The notes below the pieces were generated by a model. The model did no database searches. It saw only the letters and a program-made list of their open reading frames with translations, and was not told the DNA's origin. This document shows, piece by piece, positions 1 through 11,689 of a stretch of 64,000 nucleotides of DNA. This DNA is from Bufo bufo (taxonomy: Eukaryota > Chordata > Amphibia > Anura > Bufonidae), in assembly GCF_905171765.1 (NCBI RefSeq), contig NC_053391.1, positions 687,885,257-687,949,256 on the forward strand, read 5' to 3'. A program made the position numbers and the translations under genes. Numbering within the stretch: the first letter of the stretch is position 1; the number at the start of each line of letters is the position of its first letter.

Positions 1-309
1 CATCAAACCCTTCTCCTGCCAGGGAGGAGACTGGAGAAGCCAGCCCTATGCCTCACCTGTATTGTTTTGTACCTGAATTCCTCCAGTAAAGAAGCACACT
101 GGTTTACTGCAGACACTGAATCTCTGGATTTATTTCCCATTGGGGTGCACCATGCCTTACCATCCCTTCCAGAGAGCAGCAATACATGGTGACACCTCGA
201 CGAAGCCTACGGGACCCAGCTTTGAGTTGGTGCTACACCAAACCCGGCCACTGCAGCTGCTTTTCCTGTCCATCATCTACTGGTACCCCTACTCCTACTC
301 GTCACCACT

Positions 310-740
310 TATTTTGCCAGCATACGATCACCGAGGTGATTGTAAAAAAAGAACAGTATGCATGCACTCATCCATGGCGCAGAAGCTTGAATGTGCTCCT
401 GGCCAAGTTGCTGGCACTACAGTGTCTTCCTTTCCATATGGTTGACTCTGCACCTTTCAGACAACTGATGGCTTGTGCTGAGCCAAGGTGGAGAGCCCCA
501 AGCCATCATTACTTCTCCAAAAAAGGCTGTACCAGCCCTGCACACGTATGTTGAACAGAAAGTGGGTCAGTCCTTGAGTCTGTCGGTGTCTGCTAAAGTT
601 CACGGCAGTGCCGACGTGTAGAGCTGTAACTAAGGTCGAGGACAATATATGTCCTTTACAGCCCACTGGGTAAATGTGGTTCCTGCTCAGCCACACCAGC
701 AACTTGGCCAGGTGAAGACACAGCTGCCTCTGCATTCTAA
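310..740 (+). pseudogene. hAT (BED-type) transposase relic, central fragment
   Basis: The plus strand reads a decayed piece of a hAT transposase. Residues such as LAKLLAL, HMVDSAPFRQLM and SHHYFSKKG line up with the block just before the first catalytic Asp of the complete transposase encoded at 17457-20552. A further piece, FTAHWVN at about 655-680, matches the block just after that Asp. Stops and a frameshift separate the pieces, and the segment holding the Asp itself is missing. It is a non-functional remnant, in opposite orientation to the hAT relic at 1659-3530, and it stops abruptly at about 745 where another repeat begins. Confidence 0.7.
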
Positions 741-744
741 ATTA

Positions 745-1335
745 GTGGATGGACGAACATCGGCCGGGACGGTTCGTGAACGCGATCGCGATCAAATGTT
801 TGCGAACGGCAAGTTCGCGGCAGGCCCCATTCACTTTAAAGGCAGGCGAACCTGGAATACCTTCAGGTCATATTTGCAGCCACCAAATACTTACTAGAAG
901 TGCACAAATATTACCACAACATGGACAGTGACATACTAGATGTATTATTCGAATTTGCGATCTCCATTCATTATTTTTTTCAATGCGAAATATCGGCAAT
1001 GTAATTTTCGCCTATGCGCAAAATATGCGCGGCCTACTTCAGCAACTGGGTTTCCACCAGACCGAAGTTGGATGCGATCAGAAAAGATGGTTGGCAACAA
1101 TTTTCCCGACGTTGAGGAAGAATTTCTGATCACTGAAAGTAATTTGACATTAAAGCAGTGAATTTCATTACATTTCACATGCATGTTATAACAATCGCTG
1201 TATATGCAGATCGAGTGTTTAAAAAAAGCCATTGCGAAAATCCCTAATGATGCAATTAATTTTTTCGCGGTACTCACAACTTCACATTTTATAAGGTCTC
1301 ATAAGATATTAGTGATTGGTGCACTAAGTATTGTT
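745..1335 (+). mobile_element. 5' end of a Myb/SANT-type DNA transposon repeat (truncated copy)
   Basis: This stretch is clearly homologous to 54968-55510: both begin with gatggacgaacatc, followed by a CGAA/TTCG-rich block, then cagccaccaaatac-like and acatggacagtgacatac-like words, and both end near ttttataaggtctca. A short reading frame at 1072-1134 (start MRSEKMVGNNF, acidic EEEFLIT end) is the counterpart of the first exon proposed at 55293-55349. The downstream part of the repeat is absent, so this copy is truncated. A Harbinger-like assignment is inferred from the Myb/SANT-like protein encoded by the longer copy. Confidence 0.55.
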
Positions 1336-1339
1336 GTGA

Positions 1340-3530
1340 GAACTTGCCACTCCAGTACAGGCCCCAAATATTAGCCAATAGGCATTCACTTGACAGCAAA
1401 GAACTTGGGATTCTGTGGCTGGAGGTACATTAAGCGGTCACAGGATAAATATGTAACTGTCAGCCAGTACAGGCCTCAAAAATTAGGCATTCAACAGACA
1501 TAAAAGGCCTTTTATGCCGCTGTATTTACCTAAGACAGGGACCATAATTTGTTCTGGGTGGTGGCGGATATTTGTGGGCTGTCGTGAGGAATTTCAATCA
1601 AACATGGTTGACTCGTCACATGTGTTGAATTCCTCCGAGATCCATGCCTCATTCATTTTTAGAAATGTGAGGTAGTCCACACTGTCGTGAGCAAGGCGAG
1701 TGCGCGCTTATCGGTCACGATCCCTCCTGCTGTGCTAAACGTCCTTTCGGACAGGACACTGGACGAGGGGCAAGCCAACAGTTCCATGGCAAATTGTGCC
1801 AGCTCTGGCCACAGGTCAATCCTGCACACCCAGTAGTCCAGGGGTTCATCGCTTCTCAGAGCGTCCACATCGGCCGTTAACCCGATGTAGTCGGACACCA
1901 GTCAGTCTAGGCGTTCCTTGAGGCTGGATCCGGAGGACAGCTGTCGATGGCTTGTCTGCAAGAATGATCTCATATCTGAAGTGACCAACCCATCTTCAAA
2001 CTGCCCTCTTCTTGCATGCACGGTAGGATTGTTACCCGCTACTGTTTCTCTGTGAGTGAAAATTCCTCTGCCAGCGCCATCAAAAGCACAATGCAGCATT
2101 TCTCAAAGCAAGGCCTGAAGTGCTGTATTCTGACAGCCCTCTGTGATGGTGGTAACATTTCCACAATTTTGTGTTTGTAACGGGGGTCTAAGTATGTTGA
2201 CACCCAGTACTGGTCCTTGCCCTTTATGATTTTTATATGGGGTCCCTCTTCAAAAACACTGGAGCATAAAGGCCCCCATTTGCACTAAACTGGAAGCGGT
2301 GGAGGGGCCTGGCTCCTGCTCATCGCCCAGTAGAATGTCATCCTCGTTCTCCTCCCCCCATCCACGGACAACACCAGGGATCCCAGAAACGTTTAAAGCA
2401 TGCTCTTCTTGCTCCTCCTCCTCCTCCTCCTCCGCCCGGCACCATCCTTCTTTGACTCCTCCCTGGAAATTCATTCGGCATTGCGACTTCCTCATCTTCC
2501 TGCTCCTGCTCCTCGACGGCTTGATCAATGACACGACGCAATGCACGCTCCAGAAATAAGGTGTAAGGTACATTGTCACTGATGGCGCCCTGGCTGCGAC
2601 TGACCAGTTTGGTGATCTTATCAAATTGCCGCAGAAGTCTGCATGCATTGTGCATGAGCAGCCACTGGCCCGGCGAAAAAAAACAAGCTCCCCAGAACCT
2701 GTCCTGCCACAGAGTTCGTACAGGTAGTAATTAACGGCATGTTTTTCTGCTGGAGCAGCCTATCAAGCATATACAAAGTGGAGTTCCATCACGTCGGGCA
2801 GTCACAAATCAGACGTCTGACAGGCAGGTAGTCGCCGCTGAATGTCAGCAAGGCGAGCCATGGCCATGTAAGATCTTTTAAAATGGCCTGAGATTTTCCT
2901 TGCCTGCCGCAAGACGTCCTGGACCCCGGGGTATTTGGCAATGAATGACTGCACGACTAGGTTCAGGACGTGTGCCATGCACGGCACATGTATCATTTTG
3001 TCCTGTTTCAGCGCGCTCAGAAGATTGGCACCATTGTCGCAGACCACTTTACCAACTGTCAAATTGAGCGGGGTTAGCCACTGATCGGCCTGTGATCGCA
3101 AAGCTGAAAGGAGTGCAGGACCGGTGTGGCTCTTGGCTTCCAGGCACAACAGACGCAGCACAGCATGGCAACGTCTCACCTGGCACGTCGAATAGGTTCT
3201 GGGGATCTTGGGGGGCGCAGCATTAGAGACGGTAGCAGCGGAAAAGGAGGAGTCAACCAAGGAGGAGAGGGAGGATGGAGTAGTAGGAGGAGAAGAAGAG
3301 GCAGGCCTGCATGCAATCCGTGACGGTAACACCAAATCTACACAGATGCCACGGGTTGCATGCTTGACGGCCGTCAGAAGGTTCACCCAGTGGGCAGTAA
3401 AAGTTATGTACCTTCCCTGCCCGTGTTTGCTAGACCACGTGTCTGTGGTCAGATGTATCTTGGCACCGACACTGTGTGCCAGAGATACATTCACTTGCCA
3501 CTGAACATAGCCATATAGCTCTGGGATGAC
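1340..3530 (-). pseudogene. hAT transposase relic (catalytic core to C-terminal domain)
   Basis: Read on the minus strand, the pieces run in order. 3530-2802 holds the first catalytic block (HLTTDTW, SKHGQGRYI), the second Asp (VVCDNGANL) and the CxxH-like PCMAHVLNLVV motif. 2648-2250 holds a low-complexity acidic stretch. 1898-1659 holds the hAT C-terminal dimerization motif (SSSVLSERTFSTAGG). Frames shift several times and stops intervene, so it is a pseudogene. The N-terminal BED finger is missing because the relic is cut at about 3530 by the DIRS element. The 1340-1650 part is noncoding, with two ccagtacaggcc-type repeats, and looks like the element's 3' flank. It is a different lineage from the transposase at 17457-20552. 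Confidence 0.85.
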
Positions 3531-3970
3531 CCATTGCGGCTACTGAAGTTGCCTCCTTCCTACGCTCCAAGCTGAACCAAATTCAGACAGACGTTGACCA
3601 GAGCGTTTCCCGGGATGACATCTTGACCGCATTCAAAATAGTCAATCTGGCCATGGATTTTCTGTGCGATTCCGCTCAGATGCAGTTAAAGCTGGCAGCC
3701 AAAACAATGGCCCTGGTCTCAGCCGCCCGTAGACCACCATGGCTGAAACCTTGGAATGCGGACAACGCGTCCAAGTTTAATTTATGTGGGCTCCCCTTCG
3801 AGCCGGACAGGCTGTTCGGATCCGATTTGGATAAAATTATGGAGGGACTCTCCGACAAAAAAGGGAAGAGTCTCCCCCAGCAGCCCTTTCGGGGACGCAC
3901 CAGGCAGGATCGCGGGGGCCGTTCAGGGCAGCAGGTTAGGCGTAGAGATTGGGGGGGGGACGTCTCGTAG
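3530..3970 (+). pseudogene. DIRS gag-like protein, C-terminal part
   Basis: The frame open through 3623-3970 encodes a segment ending in a basic Gly/Arg-rich tail (FRGRTRQDRGG, then RRRDWGGD). It contains PPWLKPWNADNAS and LPFEPDRLFG, a block I recognise as typical of the gag end of vertebrate DIRS elements. The beginning of the protein is missing because of 5' truncation. It overlaps the start of the RT frame by 22 nt (3949-3970) in another frame, the usual compact DIRS arrangement. The role would be nucleocapsid-like RNA binding. Confidence 0.65.
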
Positions 3971-5982
3971 ACCCTGGAGACGCCCCCGCAAACCCACCAG
4001 GGAGGCGAAACCCTCCTGACTATGGGCCTCCCAGAGGCTCTTGGTTAAATCCTGCTGCCCCTGCCGTGACTCCTCTAGATTTTCCCGTACCCCTCCCCCA
4101 GATTCCCGTGGGGGGCCGTCTCTCCCACTTCAAACATCTTTGGGCCCAGCAGATTGTAGACCCCTGGGTTCAGGGTATAGTTTCTGCCGGTTACCAAGTA
4201 GATCTCATCTCTCTCCCCCCAGAAAGATTCACCGCCACGCGAAGTTTCGGGTCGGCCAAACAGAAGATCCTAGAGTCCTACATACAGGACTATATCTCCA
4301 AGGGAGCTCTGGAGGAGGTACCGGCAAGGTAGAGAGGCCTAGGGATTTATTCTCCAGTATTCCTGGTTCCCAAGAAGACGGGAGATCTCCGGATGATCAT
4401 CGACTTTAGATTCCTCAATCGATTTGTAAGGAAAACCAGGTTTCGGATGGAAACCATAAGGTCAGTCAGCCACATCCTCAACCCGGGGGACGTCATGGCT
4501 ACTCTGGACCTCAAGGATGCTTACCTCCACATCCCGATCCATCCCACCTCTCGGAAGTTTCTCAGGATCACGGTCCAGATTTCAGAGGTTCGCAGGCATT
4601 TTCAGTTTGCCGCTCTTCCCTTCGGAATCTCTTCTGCCCCTCTTATCTTCACCAAGGTGGTGGTGTCGGTGGTGGCAACTTTGAGACTTCAAGGACTGAC
4701 TATTGTTCCTTATCTGGACGATTGGCTTTTCATAGCCTCTTCAGTTCCGATCCTTACCCACCATCTTCAGATCGCAATCTCCTTTCTCCTCCGCCTGGGC
4801 TGGATTATCCACTGGCAGAAGTCGAATGTGAGCCCATCGACTTCAATCCATTATTTAGGATTCGTGGTCGACTCTGTGGAGATGTCCCTCCAGTTGACTC
4901 TAGAAAGGAGAGCGCGGATTCAGGACCTGGCAAGGGTCCTTTACGTCCCTCGTCGAGTCTCCATCCGAACTCTCATGAAGATGCTGGGGCTCATGTCAGC
5001 GGCTGCGGACGCAGTCCCTTGGGCGCTATGGCACCTCCGTCCTCTTCAGTCGGAGGTCTTAGATTTATGGAACGGCAGCCCTGTGGGGCTAGATTCCCTG
5101 TGCTCCCTGTCCAGTCAAACCCGGAATTCCCTCAGATGGTGGTTCCATCTGCCAGCAGGGAAGTCTATGACCCAACCAGTTTGCCTCATATTGACTACAG
5201 ACGCGTCCCTTGTAGGCTGGGGCGCTCACCTGGACGGATCCCCAGTGCAGGGATCTTGGTCTCCTTTGGAGCGGCGTCTCTCCTCCAATCTTCGCGAGAT
5301 GCGAGCTATCCGGCTATCCCTCCTTCACTTCGCCCCTCAGATCAGGGGCAAAGCAGTGAAAGTCCAGTCTGACAATATGACTGCGGTTCTCTACATAAAC
5401 AAGCAGGGAGGCACAAGATCATTGCCCCTTCTGTCAGAGATCGGGGTAATTATTCGGTGGGCAGAGACGAACCTTTCCCATCTATCTGCCACTCATATTC
5501 GAGGCTCCCTCAATATGATCGCGGACCGCTTAAGTCGAGGATTACCGACCATGGATTGGTCTCTGCATCCGGAGATCTTCAGGCAGTTAGTTCACAGATG
5601 GGGTATGCCAGAGGTGGATCTCATGGCGACCAGGTTCAACGCCAAGGTGTCGAGGTTCTGTTCCCTCTACAGGGAAGACAACCCCCTGGCGATAGATGCT
5701 CTGTCGATACCGTGGAGGTTCAGGCTGGCTTACATCTTCCCTCCATTTTCCATGATACCGAGGGTATTGACGAAAATCCGTCAGGATCAGGCCTCGGTAA
5801 AAGCCATCATATCGTTCTGGCCCAGGAGATCCTGGTTTACCCAGCTCATTCAGATGAGTCGGGGACAATACTGGAGGCTCTCCCCAGGGCAGACCCTGGT
5901 GTCGTGGGACACTCACCTCTGCCCAGATCTGCACAGGTTCAACCTGACAGCCTGGAGGTTGATCAGTCCCTTCCCAACATAG
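3949..5982 (+). pseudogene. DIRS reverse transcriptase/RNase H polyprotein, one in-frame stop
   Basis: A single frame runs from 3949 to 5982 with one internal stop (TAG at 4330-4332). After the stop the RT palm motifs are intact: MIIDFRFLN, TLDLKDAYLHIPIH, ALPFGISSAP and the catalytic box VPYLDDWL. RNase H follows, with LTTDASLVGWGAHL (first Asp), LREMRAI (Glu) and VQSDNMTAV (Asp). Next comes the DIRS-specific downstream block with MPEVDLMATRFNAK and FPPFSMIPRVL. The enzyme would copy the element RNA into circular DNA. Only one nonsense change interrupts the frame, so the copy looks fairly young. Confidence 0.9.
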
Positions 5983-6972
5983 AAGGGCTTTCCGAGTCGG
6001 TCCTGAGAACTTTGTCGCATTCCAGAGCAGAGTCTACAAAGAAGGCCTACTCCAGAATCATGAGAATCTTCGTGTCATGGTGTGATTCCAAACAGGTGGC
6101 GTCTGCAGATCCGCCCCTTTCTGCGATATTACAATTCCTTCAGGATGGACTAGATAAAGGTCTCTCTCCAGCTACCTTGAGAGTACAGATATGTGCATTC
6201 TCGGGACCCACTCATCAAACGCTTCCTGAAGGGAGCTGAAAGACTAAAGCCTACTATACTGAAACCTATTACCCAGTGGGATCTTTCAGTAGTGCTCAGG
6301 GGGTTAGCATCTCCCCCCTTTGAGCCATTAAAGGAGGTAGAATTAAGATTATTGACCTTAAAGGTGTTTTTTCTTCTGGCTGTAGCTTCAGCCAAGAGAA
6401 TCTCTGAACTACAGGCTTTTTCTGCAATTCACCCTTACATCATCTTCTTGCAGGACAGAGTACTCCTGAAGTTTTTACCCTACTTCAGGCCTAAGGTTCC
6501 AACCTTCCAAAATATTAACCAGGTAATCTCTTTACCAGTTTTGTTTTCAGCCTCCTCCTCTGATACTCCAACCAGACACCCGCTGGATATTTCGAGGTGC
6601 CTCCAGATCTATGTGGATAGATCCAGAGAGTTCAGGATAGATGAGAATCTCCTCATCCTGTTTGCCAGTAAGTCTAAAGGCCGTAAAGCGTCTAAAGCTA
6701 CCATTAGTCGCTGGATCAAGGAAGCCATTAGGAAGGCTTTCGTCTCCCAATCTCTAGATCCTCCGGAGTTTGTGAGGGCCCATTCTACTAGGGCTGTCTC
6801 CACCTCTGTTGAGGAGAGAAGTCTTCTCCCCTTAGAGTTGATCTGTAAGGCGGCTTCCTGGAGCTCTGAGTCAACCTTCATCTCCCATTATAGGATAGAT
6901 GCTAGGGTGGCAGAGTTTTCGGCTTTTGGGCAGACAGTTCTTAGTTCTGCCAGGCATGAGGACCCTCCCTAG
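5940..6972 (+). pseudogene. DIRS tyrosine recombinase with one frameshift
   Basis: The N-terminal SAM-like part (SHSRAESTKKAYSRI, then LQFLQDGLDKGLSPATL) lies in one frame to about 6190. The catalytic part continues in another frame from about 6193 to 6972, so a small indel near 6190-6210 breaks the gene. In the catalytic frame, numbered from the ATG at 6193, I see the conserved Arg in SAKRISELQ (R69), HSTR (H197, R200), W223 in ASWSS and the presumed nucleophile in FISHYRI (Y233). It would integrate the circular cDNA by site-specific-type recombination. It overlaps the end of the RT frame. Confidence 0.88.
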
Positions 6973-6989
6973 GGGATTCTTCTTGCTAT

Positions 6990-7273
6990 CTCCCCATCTG
7001 TGCTGCTGGTAGGACGTAAGGGAATCGTTAATTTCTAACGATAATTTGTTTTCCCTTAGTCCTAACAGCAGCACACAAATTTCCCACCCTAGGTACATTA
7101 TGCTTGTTAAAGACACGGTGGGCTGGGGGGCGATCTCCTCCCTTTCAGGGAGCTGAAGATCGCTTATTGGTTCTTGGGCTCATTAAAAATTCCAGTCCAC
7201 AGGGGGCAGTTAACCCCATCTGTGCTGCTGTTAGGACTAAGGGAAAACAAATTATCGTTAGAAATTAACGATT
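6990..7273. repeat. DIRS terminal region: perfect 53-bp inverted repeats
   Basis: Positions 7023-7075 are the exact reverse complement of 7221-7273 (53 of 53 bases; arm begins aatcgttaatttctaacgat). A diverged third copy of the arm's outer half lies at 6995-7020, so 6995-7075 can itself fold into a hairpin around the word atcgttaatttctaacgat. This fits the internal complementary region and right terminal repeat of DIRS elements, which template circularisation. Confidence 0.85.
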
Positions 7274-7784
7274 ACTAGGGACCTGAAGCAGAGTCACCTA
7301 CCAGAAGCACTGATACAGAACCTTCAAGCTAAGCTAAACCCAGCCAAACCTATTAACAGTGGATCAACAGAATTTCTCTAAATTGAAAAAGACTGTATTC
7401 TGTCCGGATGTTAATGCTGCAACTGGAACCAACATCAGTAAAAATTGTGTTGTATCCTACCACTGTCTACTTCATTCTTACCACTGGTTGTACCACCATT
7501 AACGGTACTGGCGTTTAACCAAATAACACCAAGGGACCCAGCCGCCACAAGCGCCCTAAACACCACTGCCACCAAGGGCACCTCAACCTCCATCTAGGCT
7601 GGTGCTTCCCTACCACAGAGCGTGCCCCAGAGGATTTCGTGCGGTCTTCCTTAACACTGTGCTGCCAGCCCAGGGAGGCTTTCTGCGAACCGTGAGTAAA
7701 CTGATGAACTGTGTTATTGTTTGGCCACTCATCGGCCCGCCGTGCACCTCACGTGTTGCCCCTGCGGTTCTGGCTGGCTGCAGG
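7274..7784. other. Unassigned repeat-like sequence after the DIRS end
   Basis: No convincing reading frame is seen. The sequence has proline/threonine-like acc-rich words (7490-7600) and leads without a break into the tandem units at 7785-8015. It is probably the subterminal part of a hAT-type element whose end lies near 8538. I tested whether it continues the hAT relic broken at 3530 and found no matching frame. Confidence 0.35.
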
Positions 7785-8538
7785 TATATAACCCACCGCT
7801 TCAATCAGCTGTTTTGGGGGGCGACTGGTATATGACACCTGTTGTAAAAAAAAATTTCAGTAGCGTTTGTCACTGTGTGTACAGAGGTAACACAGCTAAA
7901 CAGCAAACAAATGCTGCAGTACCGAAATACACTATAAAGAAAGTATATTGGTATATAACACCCGGCTTCAATCAGTTGTTTTGGGGGGCGACTGGTATAT
8001 CACACCACTTATAATAATTTTTTTGTAATTGCGTTTGTCACTCTGTGTAGCTGCAGTATCGCTTTAGAACCGCTCACCAGTCACCACCACTGCTGCACAA
8101 TACAAATCCACTATAATATGCTTTCCATGTTAGAAAGTATATTATAAGTATATCGCACCCCTCTGTACTGCACACCAATCAATAGCACACCTATACCAGT
8201 CCTTAAAAGGACTTTTGTGGCCCTATTAGCTAGCGTTTGGTGTCCCTAACAGCCTGTCCCTGCTCCACACAGCAACCTCTCCCTACACTGACAAAACACT
8301 GAATGTAAAATGGCGGCCAGATCAGGTTTATTTATAAGGTAGGGGGTATGTCCACGTGCTGGAATGTCTCAATTGGCTGTCCTGTACCACCTGATGGATG
8401 TGTCATGGGTCAAAGTTCTTCACAATGTAAAATAATATGGCGGGCGCAAATATCGCCATATGTTCGCATGTTCGGCGAATGGCGAACACGCAAAGTTCGC
8501 CGCGAACCGACCGCCGGGCGAACTGCAAGGCCATCGCT
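7785..8538. mobile_element. hAT-like element end with subterminal tandem units
   Basis: Two diverged units (about 7785-7860 and 7955-8030) share gtatataac, cggcttcaatcag and ttttggggggcgactggtatat, spaced about 170 bp. The right part (8417-8538) is a CGAA/TTCG-rich block ending in ggccatcgcta, similar in style to the termini of the other hAT-like repeats here. No target duplication could be paired because the other end was not found. No transposase is present. Confidence 0.4.
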
Positions 8539-9249
8539 AATTACTGGGGGTTGTGGGTGCGGCGCAGGGAAGGGCCGCTCAGCTCTAGCAGAGCCAGCAG
8601 GTTTACCCCGTTTTGATGTAGAAGGGGAAACACTAGGGCTCCGGCGAACAGGGGGTCGTACTGTGCGCTGAGGCCTACCCGAAGGCACAGGGCTCTGCAC
8701 CTCAGCGCTTGCTGATACCGGTTTCCCGTCACTGAGTAGAACCTGCAGCCAGCCAGTGCCCTCTTCTGCAATCCTGGATGCTACCCGTTGTGAGAGGTCG
8801 TCAGCCATGACTGTTGCTGTCACTCTCCTCACAGTGGACTTCAGCTACCCCTTATGTAAGTTTATCCTCCACCCCTCCCTCACCTTTGAATCCCCCAATC
8901 CTGCTCCTGCATTTTCCCGCTCCTACCCCTTTGCTCTATTAACCCCTGCAGTCCCTGCCACTTTCCCTATTCTGTTCACTGGCACACGTCTGCATGTCAG
9001 GTACGCTTGTCCGCAGTCCGCCCCTGCTTTTACATTGGAAAATGTGATTTGCCTGGAATAAAAGAAGAGTTCACGTCAGTGGTGAGCGCCGCCTGTTTAT
9101 TCTTATTATCGTATTGGTGCAGAAGTCTGACTTGAGGCTTGAGCACCTCCACACTAAAGTTTGAAGAGTCGGTTTGATTGACACGTGGATGGACAAAGGG
9201 GGATGTATGTAGTGCCACCCTATCTGTTTCTCTTTGCTGCATTGCCAGA
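8539..9249. other. GC-rich stretch without an assignable gene
   Basis: A minus-strand frame starting at about 8808 (MADDLSQRVASRIAEEG, then a Ser/Pro/Arg-rich tail) is open for roughly 90 codons before running into the repeat end at 8538. It could be the N-terminus of a retroelement protein, but I do not recognise the family and there is no supporting downstream domain. The rest (8840-9249) shows nothing I can name. Confidence 0.25.
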
Positions 9250-9815
9250 TGTGACCCTTTACTACCCCCTCACAGTACATATGCCCCTTTTAGTGCCCCC
9301 TCACAGTAGATATGCCTACTTCATGTCCCCTTACACTAGATACTCCCCTTTAGTACCCTTTCACAGCAGATATGTCCCTTTAGCGCCCCCTCACAGTAGA
9401 TACAACCCCCTAGCCCCCCCACACTAGATATGCCCCTTTATTGCCCTCACAGTAGATATGCTCCCTTAGTTCCACAGTACATATGACCCTTTAGTGCCCC
9501 CTCACAGTACATATGCCCCTTTAGTGCCCCCTCACAATAGATATACCTCCTTCAGTGCCCCATCACAGTAGATATGCCCCTTCAGTACCCATTCACAGTA
9601 GATATGTATGTCCCTTTAGCGCCCCCTCACAGTAGATACGACCCCCTAGCCCCCCCACACACTAGATATGCTCCTTTAATGCCCTCTCACAGTAGATTTG
9701 CTCTCTTAGTTCCTCCTAACAGTCAAATGCCCCTTACTGCCCCTCATAGTAGATACACCTTTAGTGCCCTCTCACAGGAGATATGCCCACTTAGTCCACC
9801 AATAGTGATGTTGTT
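9250..9815. repeat. Minisatellite, ~30-bp degenerate units
   Basis: About 18 imperfect units of the pattern agatatgcccctttagtgcc followed by ccctcacagt occur in tandem. Units vary by substitutions and small indels. Open frames across it are a by-product of the repeat. Confidence 0.85.
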
Positions 9816-10358
9816 TTATTAAAATAAAAAAGCTCTACTTACCTAGCTCCCACTCTGCTGATGAATGGAGCGCATCGTCCTGAGGCTTGTGCTTCTCTCA
9901 CTCAGCAGACGTGATGACGTCCTTTTATGGCGCCTGCTGTTGGGTTTAGAGGGCAGCTCCCTGCTCCACCCTGGTATTCAACTGTATGTGTGTGCTCAGG
10001 ATGAACATACAGCTGCAGGGGTCCGGAGAGCAGGCACTGAGGCCCGGATACAGACCACGGGCTACCTGTTGAGTATCCCTGCTATATATGAAACCAGTGG
10101 AGAAGAAGAATTTGTTACATCATGATAGCTACAATGCATCACAAACATTTAAAGAGATACTAAACGGCCAAATCGTTAGGGCACGAATAATTTGTAGTCC
10201 TGATGAGGAATATCCCAAGCACAAAGAAGTTCTTGTAGATAAATTAATACCATGAGGATATCCATCTTAAAAGGTTATAGAGACTGGTGACAAGGTTGGA
10301 GCATCCCCAGGGAACAGTACAGACAGTCACATAACGTTAAAAATTAAAAGAGCGAGAC
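9816..10358. other. Unique or old sequence left of the Gypsy element
   Basis: No gene, long repeat or RNA gene recognised. The stretch ends at the target-site bases of the Gypsy insertion (attgt at 10359-10363). Confidence 0.3.
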
Positions 10359-10363
10359 ATTGT

Positions 10364-10870
10364 TGTCACCGCCAGTTCTGTGAGAAGGTCTGGCAGACGT
10401 CCTTCTCTACCTCTTGCATGACGTTCTTTGTTTTGGTTTCACTTTGTCATCTCCTTTCCTTCTCCCAGGTGTCACCTATTTAGACTAATCGTACTGCCTC
10501 ACTTGGCGGTTTATACTACTTCCTGGATGAAGTGTTCACTGCTGGAGGCTGCTGCTGCTGTTTGCTCAGATAAGTCATTTCATGTATTGTGTTTCCTTGC
10601 TGGCTTGATTCTAGGTGACCCTGACTCCGTCCATATTAAGTGCAGGGAGCCGGTGGTCGTGTTCCCTCACTATTATAGGGTTTTCAGGTTTCACACAGTC
10701 TTAGGTACGTGGGCATGCAATCGTCTACCATTGAGACCCTTGCATGAACATAGCAGTCAGGGAGAGCTCTTAGGGTTTTATAGGGCTCACCTATATGCTC
10801 CTTAGTTTTGGATCAAGCCAGTCGGACGTTTATTCATAAGTTCCAGCTATCTGCAACATCATCCGTGACA
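10364..10870 (+). repeat. Gypsy 5' LTR
   Basis: 507 bp beginning tgtcaccgcc and ending atccgtgaca. It is very similar to the 3' LTR but lacks a short block (tctccctttatattccctcc) present at 26411-26430 and differs by scattered substitutions. The internal region starts with ttataaaccgccg. Confidence 0.9.
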
Positions 10871-10897
10871 TTATAAACCGCCGTAACCGTCTTAAGC

Positions 10898-11689
10898 ATG
10901 GATCCGGTTTCAGCCTTGATTGACCGCATGCAAGGTCTTTAGCTAGAGGGAGCAGATCTCCGTAAAACTGTGTCTCAGTTTCAGGTGACCGACGGTTCTG
11001 CTGGCGTTCATGGAGTTTGTTCCGAGTCTAAGATCTTGCTTCCGGATACGTTCTCCGGGGGTAGTGAGAATTTTGTTCGCTTTAGAGAGGCTTGCAAACT
11101 CCATTTTCGCCTACTTCCCCATTCCTCTGGTAATGAGGAGCAGAGGGTGGGGATCATCATCTCGCTGCTCAAGGATAACGCTCAGTCTTGGGCCTTTTTG
11201 CCGCGGGTGGGGGCACGGCCCCTCCGATCGGTGGATACATTTTTTGTAGCCCTGGGGCAGATATATGATGACCCGAATCGTATTGTTCTGGCTGAATCTA
11301 AATTGCGTCTTTTATGCCAGGGTAAACAGTCCGCAGAGATATATTGTTCTGAATTTCGGAGATGGGCAGCTGATACTGGTTGGGATGATGCTGCACTCCG
11401 AAGTCAATTTTGCCATGGTCTTTCGGAAAGATTGAAAGATGCATTTGCTTTTCATGAGAGACCAGCCTCTCTAGCTGTTCGTATTAACAGGCGTCTTAGA
11501 GAGAGAGAGGAGACTACTCCTTCCTGTCATATTCAGCCCAAGGACAGTGGGGCTGTCTCATTCAGTGCGCAGGGGTCTCAGTCTGTCTCAATCCCCTCTG
11601 AGGAGGAGGCCATGCAGCTGGATTTGCTTGCCTCTGATGGTAGAGGATTCAGCTCTCAGAGGAGGGTTTGTTTCTGTTGTCGGGTATAA
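10898..11689 (+). pseudogene. Gypsy gag, with premature stops
   Basis: The likely start is the ATG at 10898 (MDPVSALIDRMQGL), 27 nt after the 5' LTR; a stop follows at 10940-10942 in the same frame. The frame reopens to 11689 and includes LLPDTFSGG, NAQSWAFLP and RRWAADTGWDD, typical of vertebrate Gypsy gag capsid. A Cys-rich knuckle begins at the end (RRVCFCC) and its His/Cys half (NHLANVCP) lies after the second stop (11687-11689). The protein would form the particle and bind RNA. At least two stops make this copy inactive. Confidence 0.85.

Larger units (their letters stand above)
3530..7273 (+). mobile_element. DIRS-like tyrosine-recombinase retrotransposon, 5'-truncated
   Basis: The unit contains, in order, the C-terminal part of a gag-like frame, a reverse transcriptase/RNase H frame, a tyrosine recombinase frame and a terminal inverted-repeat region. 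This order, together with the absence of LTRs and of a DDE integrase, is diagnostic for DIRS elements. The left boundary is placed where the hAT relic stops matching (about 3530). The left inverted terminal repeat and most of gag are absent. DIRS elements integrate without target duplication, so none is expected. The right boundary is the end of the 53-bp inverted repeat at 7273. Confidence 0.88.

Noticed and set aside
1..140. An LTR end (agtaaagaagcacactggtt region)
   Set aside because: The composition is suggestive of an LTR 3' part, but no partner LTR, primer-binding site or gag could be identified.
3530..7274. DIRS element inserted inside the hAT relic of 1340-3530
   Set aside because: The expected N-terminal transposase sequence does not resume after 7273 in any minus-strand frame, so the two are only adjacent as far as can be seen.
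8410..8832. 140-codon minus-strand gene with Ser/Pro/Arg-rich sequence
   Set aside because: It extends into a repeat terminus and matches no family I recognise. Kept only as an unassigned stretch.
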